Positions 1 through 7,643 of a stretch of DNA of 34,469 bases are shown piece after piece. Source of the stretch: Bacteroidota bacterium (GTDB lineage: Bacteria; Bacteroidota; Bacteroidia; Palsa-965). Position 1 is the stretch's first letter; each line of letters begins with the position of its first letter. The notes beneath the pieces are model-generated. The model was not told the DNA's origin. It ran no database searches and saw only the letters and a list, made by a program, of their open reading frames with translations. The translations under genes and the position numbers were made by a program. The stretch is from the NCBI GenBank assembly GCA_013289095.1, contig JABDAO010000021.1:1-34469 (forward strand). Direction: 5' to 3'.

Positions 1-1387
1 TCAACTTCTCTGCAATCATCCCTCCCCGCGCAGCCATGGCTTTTATTTTCAGATACGGAACACGCAGGCTGAATTTGTCTCGTTGGGTTTGTTTGTGCAA
101 GGCCACCTCATTGTACACCCACCTTACTGCAAACTTGTAGTAGTTGATGTTATAGGTGCGTTTGAAATCGATGTCGCGGTCGGTGGATGATTCCCAGGGA
201 AGGGTTTTTAGAAAACGGCTTTCTACTTCTTCGTAAAGCCGGGTGCCGCTTATCGGGTATGCAACGGTGATGGTATATAAATCGGGGTTGGATGTCTTGA
301 GATGGTGCAGGGTTTCGATTACACCATCATCCGTTTCTCCCGGGTAGCCCAGCATGATAAAGGTGCCGGCCTCGATCCCGCTTTTGCGGGCAAGCTGTAT
401 CATCTCTCGAACCTGGTTGACGCTTACGCGCCGGTCCATGGCATCGATTATTTTTTGTGATCCGCTTTCTGCTCCGATCCATACCCTGAAACATCCGCTT
501 TGTTTGAGCAGGCCGATGACTTCCTGGCTCATCCGGTCGGCACGGGTGATGATTTCGTAAGGGATGTGTACCTTGCGTTTGCTGATTTCTTCGGCAAACT
601 CTTTCAGCCATTTGTGAGAAATGGTAAAGACATCATCCACAAACCAGATCCGGTCGAACTTGTAAGCGTCTGCCAGGGCAACCATTTCATCCACCGTTTT
701 CGAAGGGCTTCTTCTGCGGTATGTTCCTCCATAGACAGCCCGGCTGCACCATTTACAGGTATAGGGGCAGCCCCTCATGGTGCTGAGTGATATGACATTA
801 TGTCCATGCCTTTGCTTCCAGGTATCGAGATAGGTCTGGAGGTTTATCTTGTTTCGGGCAGGGTAGGGCAGTTCGTTGATGTCTTTTCGCAAAGCTCGTT
901 CGGGGTGTACAACAACAAAGCCTTTGTCATCCAGCCGGGCGATGCCGTGTATGTCTTCCAGCTTTTTGTCTTTTCCCGAATAGTGCGTGGCCAGCTCGGT
1001 GATGGTTTCTTCGCCTTCGCCGATGACGATCACATCAGCCCCGTGTTCCAGGAACTTTTCTTTGTGGCTTCTTACTTCGGGGCCCCCCAGGATGATTTTT
1101 GTATGTGCCAATGTCTGTTCATTGCGGATAAACCGGATGATGCGCAGCACATTCAGCTTTGTCATTAAGTTGGTATAGATGGCCAGGATATCCGGCTTTA
1201 CATGCAGCAGATGGGCGCAAAGTTTCTCAAAGGTGGAGAAGGTAGAATCGAACACCGTATTGGGGAATCCCTGTTGTTCGAGCCAGCCCGACAAATACAG
1301 GATGCCCAGAGGAGGATAAGGTTTCATGATCTCCTTTTCCTTTTCATCCTCTTCGAGGAAATATCCGTGTGTAAATACGATGTTCAT
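1..1387 (-). CDS. B12-binding-type radical SAM protein, 3' end beyond window
   Basis: The frame opens at the ATG at 1387 and stays open to base 1 without a stop, so the gene is cut by the window edge after about 462 codons. The N-terminal 150 residues look like a cobalamin-binding Rossmann domain (PYPPLGILYLSGWLE near residue 24, IGEGEETITEL near 122). The radical SAM core follows, with C-x3-C-x2-C in RGCPYTCKWCSRAVYG (C207, C211, C214) and WFVDDVF and GAESGSQKIIDAMD further on. This architecture is used by B12-dependent methylases and related ring-forming or C-C bond-forming enzymes; the substrate cannot be read from sequence. It resembles the gene at 3161-4618 closely in the core, so the two are paralogs. 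A 170-bp gap with a large hairpin separates it from the upstream gene. Confidence 0.9.
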   Translation of the reverse strand, partial: MNIVFTHGYFLEEDEKEKEIMKPYPPLGILYLSGWLEQQGFPNTVFDSTFSTFEKLCAHLLHVKPDILAIYTNLMTKLNVLRIIRFIRNEQTLAHTKIILGGPEVRSHKEKFLEHGADVIVIGEGEETITELATHYSGKDKKLEDIHGIARLDDKGFVVVHPERALRKDINELPYPARNKINLQTYLDTWKQRHGHNVISLSTMRGCPYTCKWCSRAVYGGTYRRRSPSKTVDEMVALADAYKFDRIWFVDDVFTISHKWLKEFAEEISKRKVHIPYEIITRADRMSQEVIGLLKQSGCFRVWIGAESGSQKIIDAMDRRVSVNQVREMIQLARKSGIEAGTFIMLGYPGETDDGVIETLHHLKTSNPDLYTITVAYPISGTRLYEEVESRFLKTLPWESSTDRDIDFKRTYNINYYKFAVRWVYNEVALHKQTQRDKFSLRVPYLKIKAMAARGGMIAEKL

Positions 1388-1411
1388 TTTTGTGATTTGC
1401 TTCGTTTGATA

Positions 1412-1494
1412 AAACGTAGATTAGTATGACGGTTATGATGGTTCTGATTTCTTAAGATCGTAAAAGATCATAACCATCATACGAATCTGCGTTT
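1412..1494. repeat. Imperfect 28-bp inverted repeat (large hairpin)
   Basis: Arms 1412-1439 and 1467-1494 are inverted copies matching at 25 of 28 positions, around a 27-nt loop. The hairpin lies 25 bp upstream of the radical SAM start codon at 1387 and about 65 bp downstream of the stop at 1558. No T-run follows on the minus strand, so it is not a standard terminator. It may be a dispersed intergenic repeat or an RNA processing or attenuation structure. Confidence 0.75.
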
Positions 1495-1557
1495 CATCAC
1501 TGCCTGGTTAGCGAAGTTATCTATTCTTCCCGACACAGGAGATGTCTTTTGCCCGAT

Positions 1558-3156
1558 TCATCCTCCGCTCTTTTCCAGACAACAATACCAATACGCTTCC
1601 CCAGGGCTGATTGCAGGCTTGAACAGACGGATTTCTTTTATCCGCAGGTGTCTTGAATGCAGGCCATGCACGAGATGATGCATCAGCTGGAAGTTGTCTG
1701 GGGAGAAATCCATGACAATGAATGTTCTGTCAGGTGCCCCCCGGTTGATGCATTGCAATGTTCGCTGTGCAAGCTCTTCGGGAGATACAAGCGGTAGCTT
1801 TTTTGAAAAGTAAAAGCTCCCGAATTGGTTCAATATCGGATAAAAGACCTGCCTTTGAAGATACCCCGAGATGACAGGACCCGAATAATAAGGGTTAACA
1901 ACAATCAGATCCTTTGCCGAAGAAGTTGTGAGAATAGAGGCGCTGACGGCGCTGCCTTGTGAAAACGGATGCTGAAAGACGGTGTATGAGGCCCAGCATC
2001 CTGAAAGAAGCTGTGTGATCAAGATACTCCAAAGAAAGGGATTGAAGATGAGATTCTTTATCTTTTGCATCCCACGATTCCGCCGGTTTTCAACACGCTG
2101 TCCACCACCGTCGTCTTGCTGTTTCTCCATCCAAATGCAAACCAGGAAAGTCATGAATACATAGCCCATGTAATGAACCCCGGTGAACAGTTCGAGAATA
2201 CAGGATGCGCCGGTGATGAGCAGGGTGCCCGAATAGAAAACAAATAAAGAAACCCGGTTGCGGTAAAAGAAGATGAATGGCCCCGTAAAGACCAGCAATG
2301 AAAGCCCGATACTCAACGGTTTAAGGTGTGTCACCAGATAATTGCTGTTCCAGAAATACGGCGTTGAAAAGTCGGGCAGCGTATACATGCCCTTGAAATA
2401 GAACGAAAAAGCCTTTGATAAACGCGTGCCTGTATACGCATGGCCGGAGATATTGTGAATGATGAGCGTATCAATCGGAGGCATGATCCAAAGGGCAGAA
2501 AGAAACAGGCCCGCTGTAAAAAGCAGGAGGTAAACAGGATAGCGTTGTTTGGCGGACTTTTCGGAATCGGTAAAGAAGGCATGGGTCATTGCTGCAAAGA
2601 GGGGCAGGCTTAGCAGGAGCGAAAGAAAATGGGTGTTTGAAAGGAGCAGGAGAGCGATGAGCATACCGGTGTAATTCCTTTTCTGACTGGTGTAACAGAT
2701 GCAAAACAGGTTCAGGAACAACCAGGTCAGGCTGTAAGTCCGGCAGATGATATTGTACTCGAACAGAAAGAAATAACCAAACAAGATGCAGCACTTTTGA
2801 AGCAAGGTAAACGGAGCATACTTTAAAAAGAGAAATGCTGTGCTTACTACAATGGCCAGGTGAAGTATTTGCATAGAAAAGGCTGAGCTCGTAAACGCAG
2901 AAAGCAGATACAAAAGCGTATACCAGATAAACGGATGCCCGTCGTACCTCGAATTGTGGAACAGTTGCAGGATCGAATGGCTGTCTCTCGCCACAAGCCA
3001 GGTATCCATTTCGTCCAGCCATAATTCATGATGGATAGCCCCGGCAAATGAGAGCAGGACAAATGCCAGGAACAGCATGGCGTAGATAAAGCTATTGGTC
3101 TTGCCTGTGTTTGGAGGAAGAGGTAGAAACGGTTTAAGAAAAGAAAGCAGGTTCAC
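1558..3156 (-). CDS. GT-C-fold membrane glycosyltransferase-like protein
   Basis: 532 residues with about ten hydrophobic segments. The first predicted non-cytoplasmic loop after TM1 carries ELWLDEMDTWLVARDS (acidic residues D48, E49, D51), followed by HPFIWYTLLYLL. This is the pattern of polyprenyl-phosphate-sugar-dependent GT-C enzymes (PMT/ArnT-like), where the loop acidic residue is catalytic. The C-terminal third (from about residue 380) is a predicted soluble domain. The open frame starts at a GTG (3156), four bases after the stop of the radical SAM gene at 3161; a later ATG at residue 27 would lie inside TM1, so GTG is preferred. The donor and acceptor sugars are unknown. Its place among radical SAM and flippase genes suggests envelope glycan or glycolipid synthesis. 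Confidence 0.8.
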   Translation of the reverse strand: MNLLSFLKPFLPLPPNTGKTNSFIYAMLFLAFVLLSFAGAIHHELWLDEMDTWLVARDSHSILQLFHNSRYDGHPFIWYTLLYLLSAFTSSAFSMQILHLAIVVSTAFLFLKYAPFTLLQKCCILFGYFFLFEYNIICRTYSLTWLFLNLFCICYTSQKRNYTGMLIALLLLSNTHFLSLLLSLPLFAAMTHAFFTDSEKSAKQRYPVYLLLFTAGLFLSALWIMPPIDTLIIHNISGHAYTGTRLSKAFSFYFKGMYTLPDFSTPYFWNSNYLVTHLKPLSIGLSLLVFTGPFIFFYRNRVSLFVFYSGTLLITGASCILELFTGVHYMGYVFMTFLVCIWMEKQQDDGGGQRVENRRNRGMQKIKNLIFNPFLWSILITQLLSGCWASYTVFQHPFSQGSAVSASILTTSSAKDLIVVNPYYSGPVISGYLQRQVFYPILNQFGSFYFSKKLPLVSPEELAQRTLQCINRGAPDRTFIVMDFSPDNFQLMHHLVHGLHSRHLRIKEIRLFKPAISPGEAYWYCCLEKSGG

Positions 3157-3160
3157 CGGA

Positions 3161-4618
3161 TTAATGTTTGGCCGAACGGCGCATGATTTGTTTCGTGACC
3201 AGCGTGGCGGGTATATAATAAACTACCGAAGCAATCCTGCGCAACGTCTTTCGGTTGATCTTTCCCGGTTTTGTAAATAAATGCCCGATGCTTTCGTACG
3301 CCTGATGTTTGCGGTAGTTCTTGTGCACATAGCGGTGCAGTTTTTTGTAAAAATCGGGTGGATAGGCATTGCTGAACATCATGCTCAGATCGTGGGAGTC
3401 TGTCCAGTTGGCCTTTCCTTTGAGCTGATCCTTTACCTGTTCGTAGAACGTTGTGCCTGGCAGGGGATAGGAAACAGATATGCCGATGTCTTCGGGCAGG
3501 AGTTTGTTTACCAGATCGATGGTTGCTTCGATGTCGTTTGAATCCTCGCCGGGGTATCCAAATTGCAGGAAGAAGGCCGGTTTGATGCCATGGATTTTCA
3601 GAAGCTGTGTAGCTTCGATAATCTCTGTCACGGTTGTGCCCTTGTCCATGGCATCCAGGATCTTTTGGGAGCCGCTTTCGGCGCCCATCCACACTGTTTC
3701 GCAGCCCGACTCGGCCAGGGCTTTTACGTAATTCTGCTGTACCAGAAGATCGGCCCTGCTTTGTATTTTGTAACGTATGTGGATCTTGTTTTGAATGAGC
3801 AATGCCGAAAACCCGGCCACCCAGCCTGGTTTCAACCCGAAGATATCATCGCTGAACCAGATATGATCCAGGCCATACTTTTCGCGCAGCAGGATTATTT
3901 CATTCAGTACATGCTGCGGAGAGCGCGAATTGTAGCGGTTTCCATAAATCGGTTTTGCACACCAGTTGCATTTAAATGGACAGCCCCGGGTGGTGGCCAT
4001 GTGTATCGAGAAATAGCCGTTGTGTTTCATCCACACACTCCTGTAATGATCTATATTAACAAGATCCCAGGCAGGCAAGGGAAGGGCATCCAGATCAGTC
4101 TGCACCTTGCGGGGAGCTGATTTTACGGCTTTGCCATTTTCCTGATATGCAATGCCGTGTATCTGTCTGAAATCAGAACCGGTGTTTAAAGCTGCAAGAA
4201 GTTCTTTGAGTGTCTGTTCTGCTTCGCCGATGAGCACAAAGCCGGCTCCGCTGTTCAGATACGTTTCGAAATGATCGGTAGCATCAGAACTGGAGACGAT
4301 AACGGGTATGGATTTTTGTCTGCCCAGTTTGATCATCTCAAATGCGGCTTTTCGCATATTGGTAAGACACATTTTTGTGAGGTAGTTAAACCCATCGTCG
4401 TAGATGACCAGGTAATCGGGTTTGATGTTGTTCAGCTGGGGTTCAAGTTCAGCCGGGTCCTGGCAAAACATGGTATCGAACAGCGTGACGTCATGTCCTT
4501 CTGCACGTAATACGGCTGCTGCCGTGATGGTAGCAAGGGGGGCATAAGGCTGGCCGAGCTCCCATTGCTTGGGGTCGAATTTTTGAAAGTACGAATGTGT
4601 AAAGAGTATCCGGCTCAT
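3161..4618 (-). CDS. B12-binding-type radical SAM protein
   Basis: 485 residues. An N-terminal cobalamin-binding-like domain (about 1-150: YAPLATITAAAVLRAEGHDV, then VLIGEAEQTLKEL) precedes a radical SAM core with TRGCPFKCNWCAKPIYG (C213, C217, C220), WFSDDIFGL and MGAESGSQKILDAMDKG. The C-terminal about 90 residues form a tail shared in style with the gene at 1-1387. The usual DxHxxG cobalamin motif is not obvious, as in many members of this group, so actual B12 binding is inference. The start codon overlaps the stop of the nucleotidyltransferase gene by four bases (ATGA), which implies translational coupling and a shared function. Confidence 0.88.
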   Translation of the reverse strand: MSRILFTHSYFQKFDPKQWELGQPYAPLATITAAAVLRAEGHDVTLFDTMFCQDPAELEPQLNNIKPDYLVIYDDGFNYLTKMCLTNMRKAAFEMIKLGRQKSIPVIVSSSDATDHFETYLNSGAGFVLIGEAEQTLKELLAALNTGSDFRQIHGIAYQENGKAVKSAPRKVQTDLDALPLPAWDLVNIDHYRSVWMKHNGYFSIHMATTRGCPFKCNWCAKPIYGNRYNSRSPQHVLNEIILLREKYGLDHIWFSDDIFGLKPGWVAGFSALLIQNKIHIRYKIQSRADLLVQQNYVKALAESGCETVWMGAESGSQKILDAMDKGTTVTEIIEATQLLKIHGIKPAFFLQFGYPGEDSNDIEATIDLVNKLLPEDIGISVSYPLPGTTFYEQVKDQLKGKANWTDSHDLSMMFSNAYPPDFYKKLHRYVHKNYRKHQAYESIGHLFTKPGKINRKTLRRIASVVYYIPATLVTKQIMRRSAKH

Positions 4619-5538
4619 GTGGTAAATCTTACATGGTGTTTGGCGCTGAACTCCCGGATGTTTTGTTCATGGGTTTTCAATACCTTAAACTGAAAACCTC
4701 CGGGATGATGTTTTGAAACATTCTTGCGAGAACGCAGGTTCAGATCGAATACCGTTTCATCAAAGTCTTTGAATTTCTTTCTCCAGAAACCCAAGGTGGT
4801 TTTGAAACACCAGGCATCAAGCCTTTCGCCAAGCTTGCCATTGAGGGCTGTTTCGAAAAGCGACTTTAGCCCACCCTTGCTGACTTGTTGTGTTTCGGCC
4901 ACCGAGGCTGGGGGTTTATTGGGGTAGAATTGGCCGCTCCAGGCATTGCTTTTGTAAAATTGTTGACAGAGCTCTGGGTTATAGAATGGTTTGGCAAAGA
5001 CCAGCTCGGTAGCAGTAAAGATGTTTTGATCGGGCAATTGCAGACTGTGTGAGTCTATGAAATAATTCACACAGAAATATTTTCGTGAATTGAGCAGGAA
5101 TGCTTTCTTGAACAGGATGAGCAAGGTACGGCAGACCCAGAGGCGTTGAGGCCGGGTGATGATGAAGTAATCGATATCACTTTGTTCGTCCACAAAGTTT
5201 TTAGAAAGGGAGCCCGAGATCAGCACGGCTTCCACAAACGGGAAGCGGGAGATGAGCCGGGTGTATTGTCTGGCTTTACGCAGGTAACGCAGGGCGTCGT
5301 GGTTTCCTTTTATTCTTCGTTGAACAAGGGTGTCGTCGGGGGTGAGGAAATAGAATCCATTGAGCTGACACACCATCTTCTGTTTACACAGCAGCTCCAG
5401 TTCATAACATACCTTTGGTTGATCAGCCCCGGCATCCTGGCAGTTTTCGAGGATCTCTTCGGGCAGGAGCGGATACCGGAAGATGTCGAAATAAAGCAAG
5501 GTTCTGAGCACCGCACTGGCGGTGGCGCTTAGGTTCAT
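4615..5538 (-). CDS. Nucleotidyltransferase-fold protein with N-terminal winged-helix-like region
   Basis: About 307 residues from the chosen ATG at 5538. Residues 10-70 (AVLRTLLYFDIFRYPLLPEE... to GFYFLTPDD) look like a winged-helix module. The DNA polymerase beta-type nucleotidyltransferase signature follows: VLISGSLSKNFVDEQSDIDY, with the GS pair and the D-x-D metal ligands. The frame is open upstream to 5649, with alternative ATGs at 5577 and 5613. I prefer 5538 because the conserved-looking fold begins there and an exact TAnnTTTG box sits at 5584-5591, but this is a judgement. It is coupled by a 4-base overlap to the radical SAM gene downstream. It could transfer a nucleotidyl group to a small molecule or a protein; the substrate is unknown. 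Confidence 0.75.
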   Translation of the reverse strand: MNLSATASAVLRTLLYFDIFRYPLLPEEILENCQDAGADQPKVCYELELLCKQKMVCQLNGFYFLTPDDTLVQRRIKGNHDALRYLRKARQYTRLISRFPFVEAVLISGSLSKNFVDEQSDIDYFIITRPQRLWVCRTLLILFKKAFLLNSRKYFCVNYFIDSHSLQLPDQNIFTATELVFAKPFYNPELCQQFYKSNAWSGQFYPNKPPASVAETQQVSKGGLKSLFETALNGKLGERLDAWCFKTTLGFWRKKFKDFDETVFDLNLRSRKNVSKHHPGGFQFKVLKTHEQNIREFSAKHHVRFTT

Positions 5539-5583
5539 TACGTTGTTTTCGGTTTCGGTAGCTGGAAGCGTGGGCATGGAACT

Positions 5584-5591
5584 CAAATGTA
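5584..5591 (-). promoter_or_regulatory. Possible -7 box (TACATTTG)
   Basis: This is an exact match to the Bacteroidetes -7 consensus TAnnTTTG on the minus strand, about 45 bases upstream of the preferred start at 5538. No convincing TTTG is present at the -33 spacing. An 8-mer with two free positions is expected by chance many times in a window this size, so the call is weak. Confidence 0.25.
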
Positions 5592-5695
5592 GGTAAATAA
5601 ACGCGTTCGGCATTATACCAGTTCTTAACCACCGTGAAGGCTTTTTCATTCCCGAAAGCGGCTTACGTGTCCAGCTTCTTCAGCTGGAGGACGGG

Positions 5696-6898
5696 TTATA
5701 CCGAGGGAGCATGTCCTTCTTCTCCTGTTCTTTCGGTATAAAAGGGGAAGACTACACCAGGGTGAACTCGTTTCATTTCTTTCATTAAGGCAGGCAGATC
5801 TCCCCTTACATATTTGGTCCGTCCGTTGATACAGATAGCGCTGAACCCTGTTCGTGAGCCAGGAGCCGTAAAAACAGCATTTTCGAGCCGTGCATCGACC
5901 AGATTTATCCGGCCTTGTCGGGTGACAAGGAGAATCTCTTCAGGGTTAACCGAGTAGAATGCATCCATTGCCGAGTATCCGGTCTTTCGTTCTGCAACCA
6001 CAAGATCAGCTTCCTGACCGGTTGTGATCGAACCTCGTTTGGGCAGGCGCCAGATTTCTGAAGCCACCGTGGTAAGCGAGGCATACAGTTCAGCATCGGT
6101 AAGCTGGTTCTCTTGACGGGCAAGCCGCAGGTGGTTCCATAGATTCCACCCGGCTGAAACGGTTGAGTCGGTGCCAAACAGTATCCGGGTTTGTTGCTTC
6201 AGGTCTTTAACCGGGGCTGTGTCTCCCACTAAAAAGTAGTTCGAGTCAGGACACCAGATCAGGGCTTTGAAATGCCTGGCCTGTTGGCCGGTCATGGCAA
6301 CCGCATGGATGCCGATGAGTTTTCGGTTCAATATATTCCATCGTATCAACCGGTCTATTTCTTTGTTTGCTTCCTCATCCGTTCCTTCGCCAACATGAAT
6401 TACAAATGGCTGTTTCTTTGCAAAGGGGAAGTTTAGCTTGAGTTTCCATTTCTTATCCAGTTGCACAGAATGCAGGACATGGCAATCTTCATATACGCTT
6501 ACCAAATCGGTTTCGATGTTTGTCTTTGGCCCATGGTTTACAACCGTGGTGATGCCGTTGAGCAGATTTTTATAGACACCCCATTGTATGCGCAGGGCCT
6601 TGGGTATTTTCAACACAGCCTCTATTTCAGCTTTGTTTTGCAGGTGTATGTCCTCACCCCATGCTACGTAGCTGGGATAGATCTTGTTTCCAAGCTGAGG
6701 AAAGGAGTTGAAATCAAGATGATCGTGAGAATTGATCAGGCCGGGGAAGACGATTGCATCCTGAAATGAGATGAAGGGAGAAGGGCCCTGTACAGGGTTA
6801 CGGTCTGATGACGGGTTGACGGAGGTGATGTACCTGCCGCTCGTCCCAATATCCACCAGCCTGCCATCGGTTACCGAAATCAGGTTACAGAGCAGCAT
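5696..6898 (-). CDS. Amidohydrolase-family metal-dependent hydrolase
   Basis: About 400 residues from the ATG at 6898; the frame is also open from an ATG at 6922. It has the standard order of the superfamily: a short N-terminal beta domain, the HxH metal pair in FPGLINSHDHLD (H58, H60), later histidines in FVIHVGEG (H168) and IGIHAVAM (H198), and the catalytic aspartate in FGTDSTVSAG (D244). It closes with the typical C-terminal tail GSITTGQEADLVV. The whole set of metal ligands is present, so it should be active. It most resembles the SsnA/chlorohydrolase-like branch acting on C-N bonds, but the substrate cannot be assigned. The start overlaps the end of the methyltransferase gene, and the gene lies in a run with radical SAM enzymes. 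Confidence 0.85.
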   Translation of the reverse strand: MLLCNLISVTDGRLVDIGTSGRYITSVNPSSDRNPVQGPSPFISFQDAIVFPGLINSHDHLDFNSFPQLGNKIYPSYVAWGEDIHLQNKAEIEAVLKIPKALRIQWGVYKNLLNGITTVVNHGPKTNIETDLVSVYEDCHVLHSVQLDKKWKLKLNFPFAKKQPFVIHVGEGTDEEANKEIDRLIRWNILNRKLIGIHAVAMTGQQARHFKALIWCPDSNYFLVGDTAPVKDLKQQTRILFGTDSTVSAGWNLWNHLRLARQENQLTDAELYASLTTVASEIWRLPKRGSITTGQEADLVVAERKTGYSAMDAFYSVNPEEILLVTRQGRINLVDARLENAVFTAPGSRTGFSAICINGRTKYVRGDLPALMKEMKRVHPGVVFPFYTERTGEEGHAPSV

Positions 6899-7637
6899 GG
6901 CTTTTTGTAAGGCACATGCCATAAATCATTGCGGTGTCTTTGAAACGGTTATAAACATGCAGGGCATTTTGTTTTTCGTAGTAATGCTTCACGCGCTGGT
7001 CGATGCGTTTTTCTTCGAACCGGTCTTCGCTCAGGTGCAGGGCGTTGAACAGTGTTCTGATCTTGCTGATGGGGTGGATGTAATTCTTTACAGCAATTGT
7101 TTTTCCGGCATGAGTAAAGGTACGGTTCCCTCCCTTGCTCAATGTGTCGGGATGATAATCGGTGAGGATGATACGTCCACCGGGTTTCAGGACCCGGGCC
7201 CATTCTTTGAAAGCATCCCCGATATCAGGAATGTGGGCCATGGCCAGTGTTGTGAGTATCAGATCGCAGCTGCTGCCGGCGAGTGAAACTAAGGTGTTGC
7301 TGGTAAGCTGATGCGTTTCGGCCTGTGGGAATTTTTGTTTGAGCACATCCAGCATTCCCTGGGAGACATCATACCCTTTGAGCATGCGTGGTGCTCCGGC
7401 ATAGATTTTTGTCCAATGCCTGCCTGTGCCACAGCCCACATCGGCAATGACCAGCTCTTTGAAGGAGGTGCCTGTGAGGAGTTCTGAAAACAAGGTTTCA
7501 TCCAGGGCCAGCATCAGGTTGTCGGGTTGGGCATCATAGGCATCGGCCCACAGGTCATACGCTTGTTCGGGAGCTGTTTCCTTTATTGGAAAGAGCAGGT
7601 GTGATAGGCTTCGTTTTAATTGGCTGAGTGTTTTCAT
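6885..7637 (-). CDS. Class I SAM-dependent methyltransferase
   Basis: 250 residues. Motif I is VIADVGCGTGRH (residues 63-74), the acidic ribose-binding position is in KGYD (about 88-90), and the post-core motif is RVLKPGGRIILTDYHP. This is the UbiE/COQ5-like Methyltransf_11 layout. The N-terminal 25 residues are basic and amphipathic. The C-terminal about 60 residues (from FNALHLSEDRFEEK) probably form the substrate cap. It starts six bases after the stop of the radical SAM gene at 7644 and overlaps the amidohydrolase gene, so it belongs to the same transcription unit. The methyl acceptor is unknown and could be the product of the neighbouring radical SAM enzymes. Confidence 0.88.
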   Translation of the reverse strand: MKTLSQLKRSLSHLLFPIKETAPEQAYDLWADAYDAQPDNLMLALDETLFSELLTGTSFKELVIADVGCGTGRHWTKIYAGAPRMLKGYDVSQGMLDVLKQKFPQAETHQLTSNTLVSLAGSSCDLILTTLAMAHIPDIGDAFKEWARVLKPGGRIILTDYHPDTLSKGGNRTFTHAGKTIAVKNYIHPISKIRTLFNALHLSEDRFEEKRIDQRVKHYYEKQNALHVYNRFKDTAMIYGMCLTKSHAAL

Positions 7638-7643
7638 GATCGT

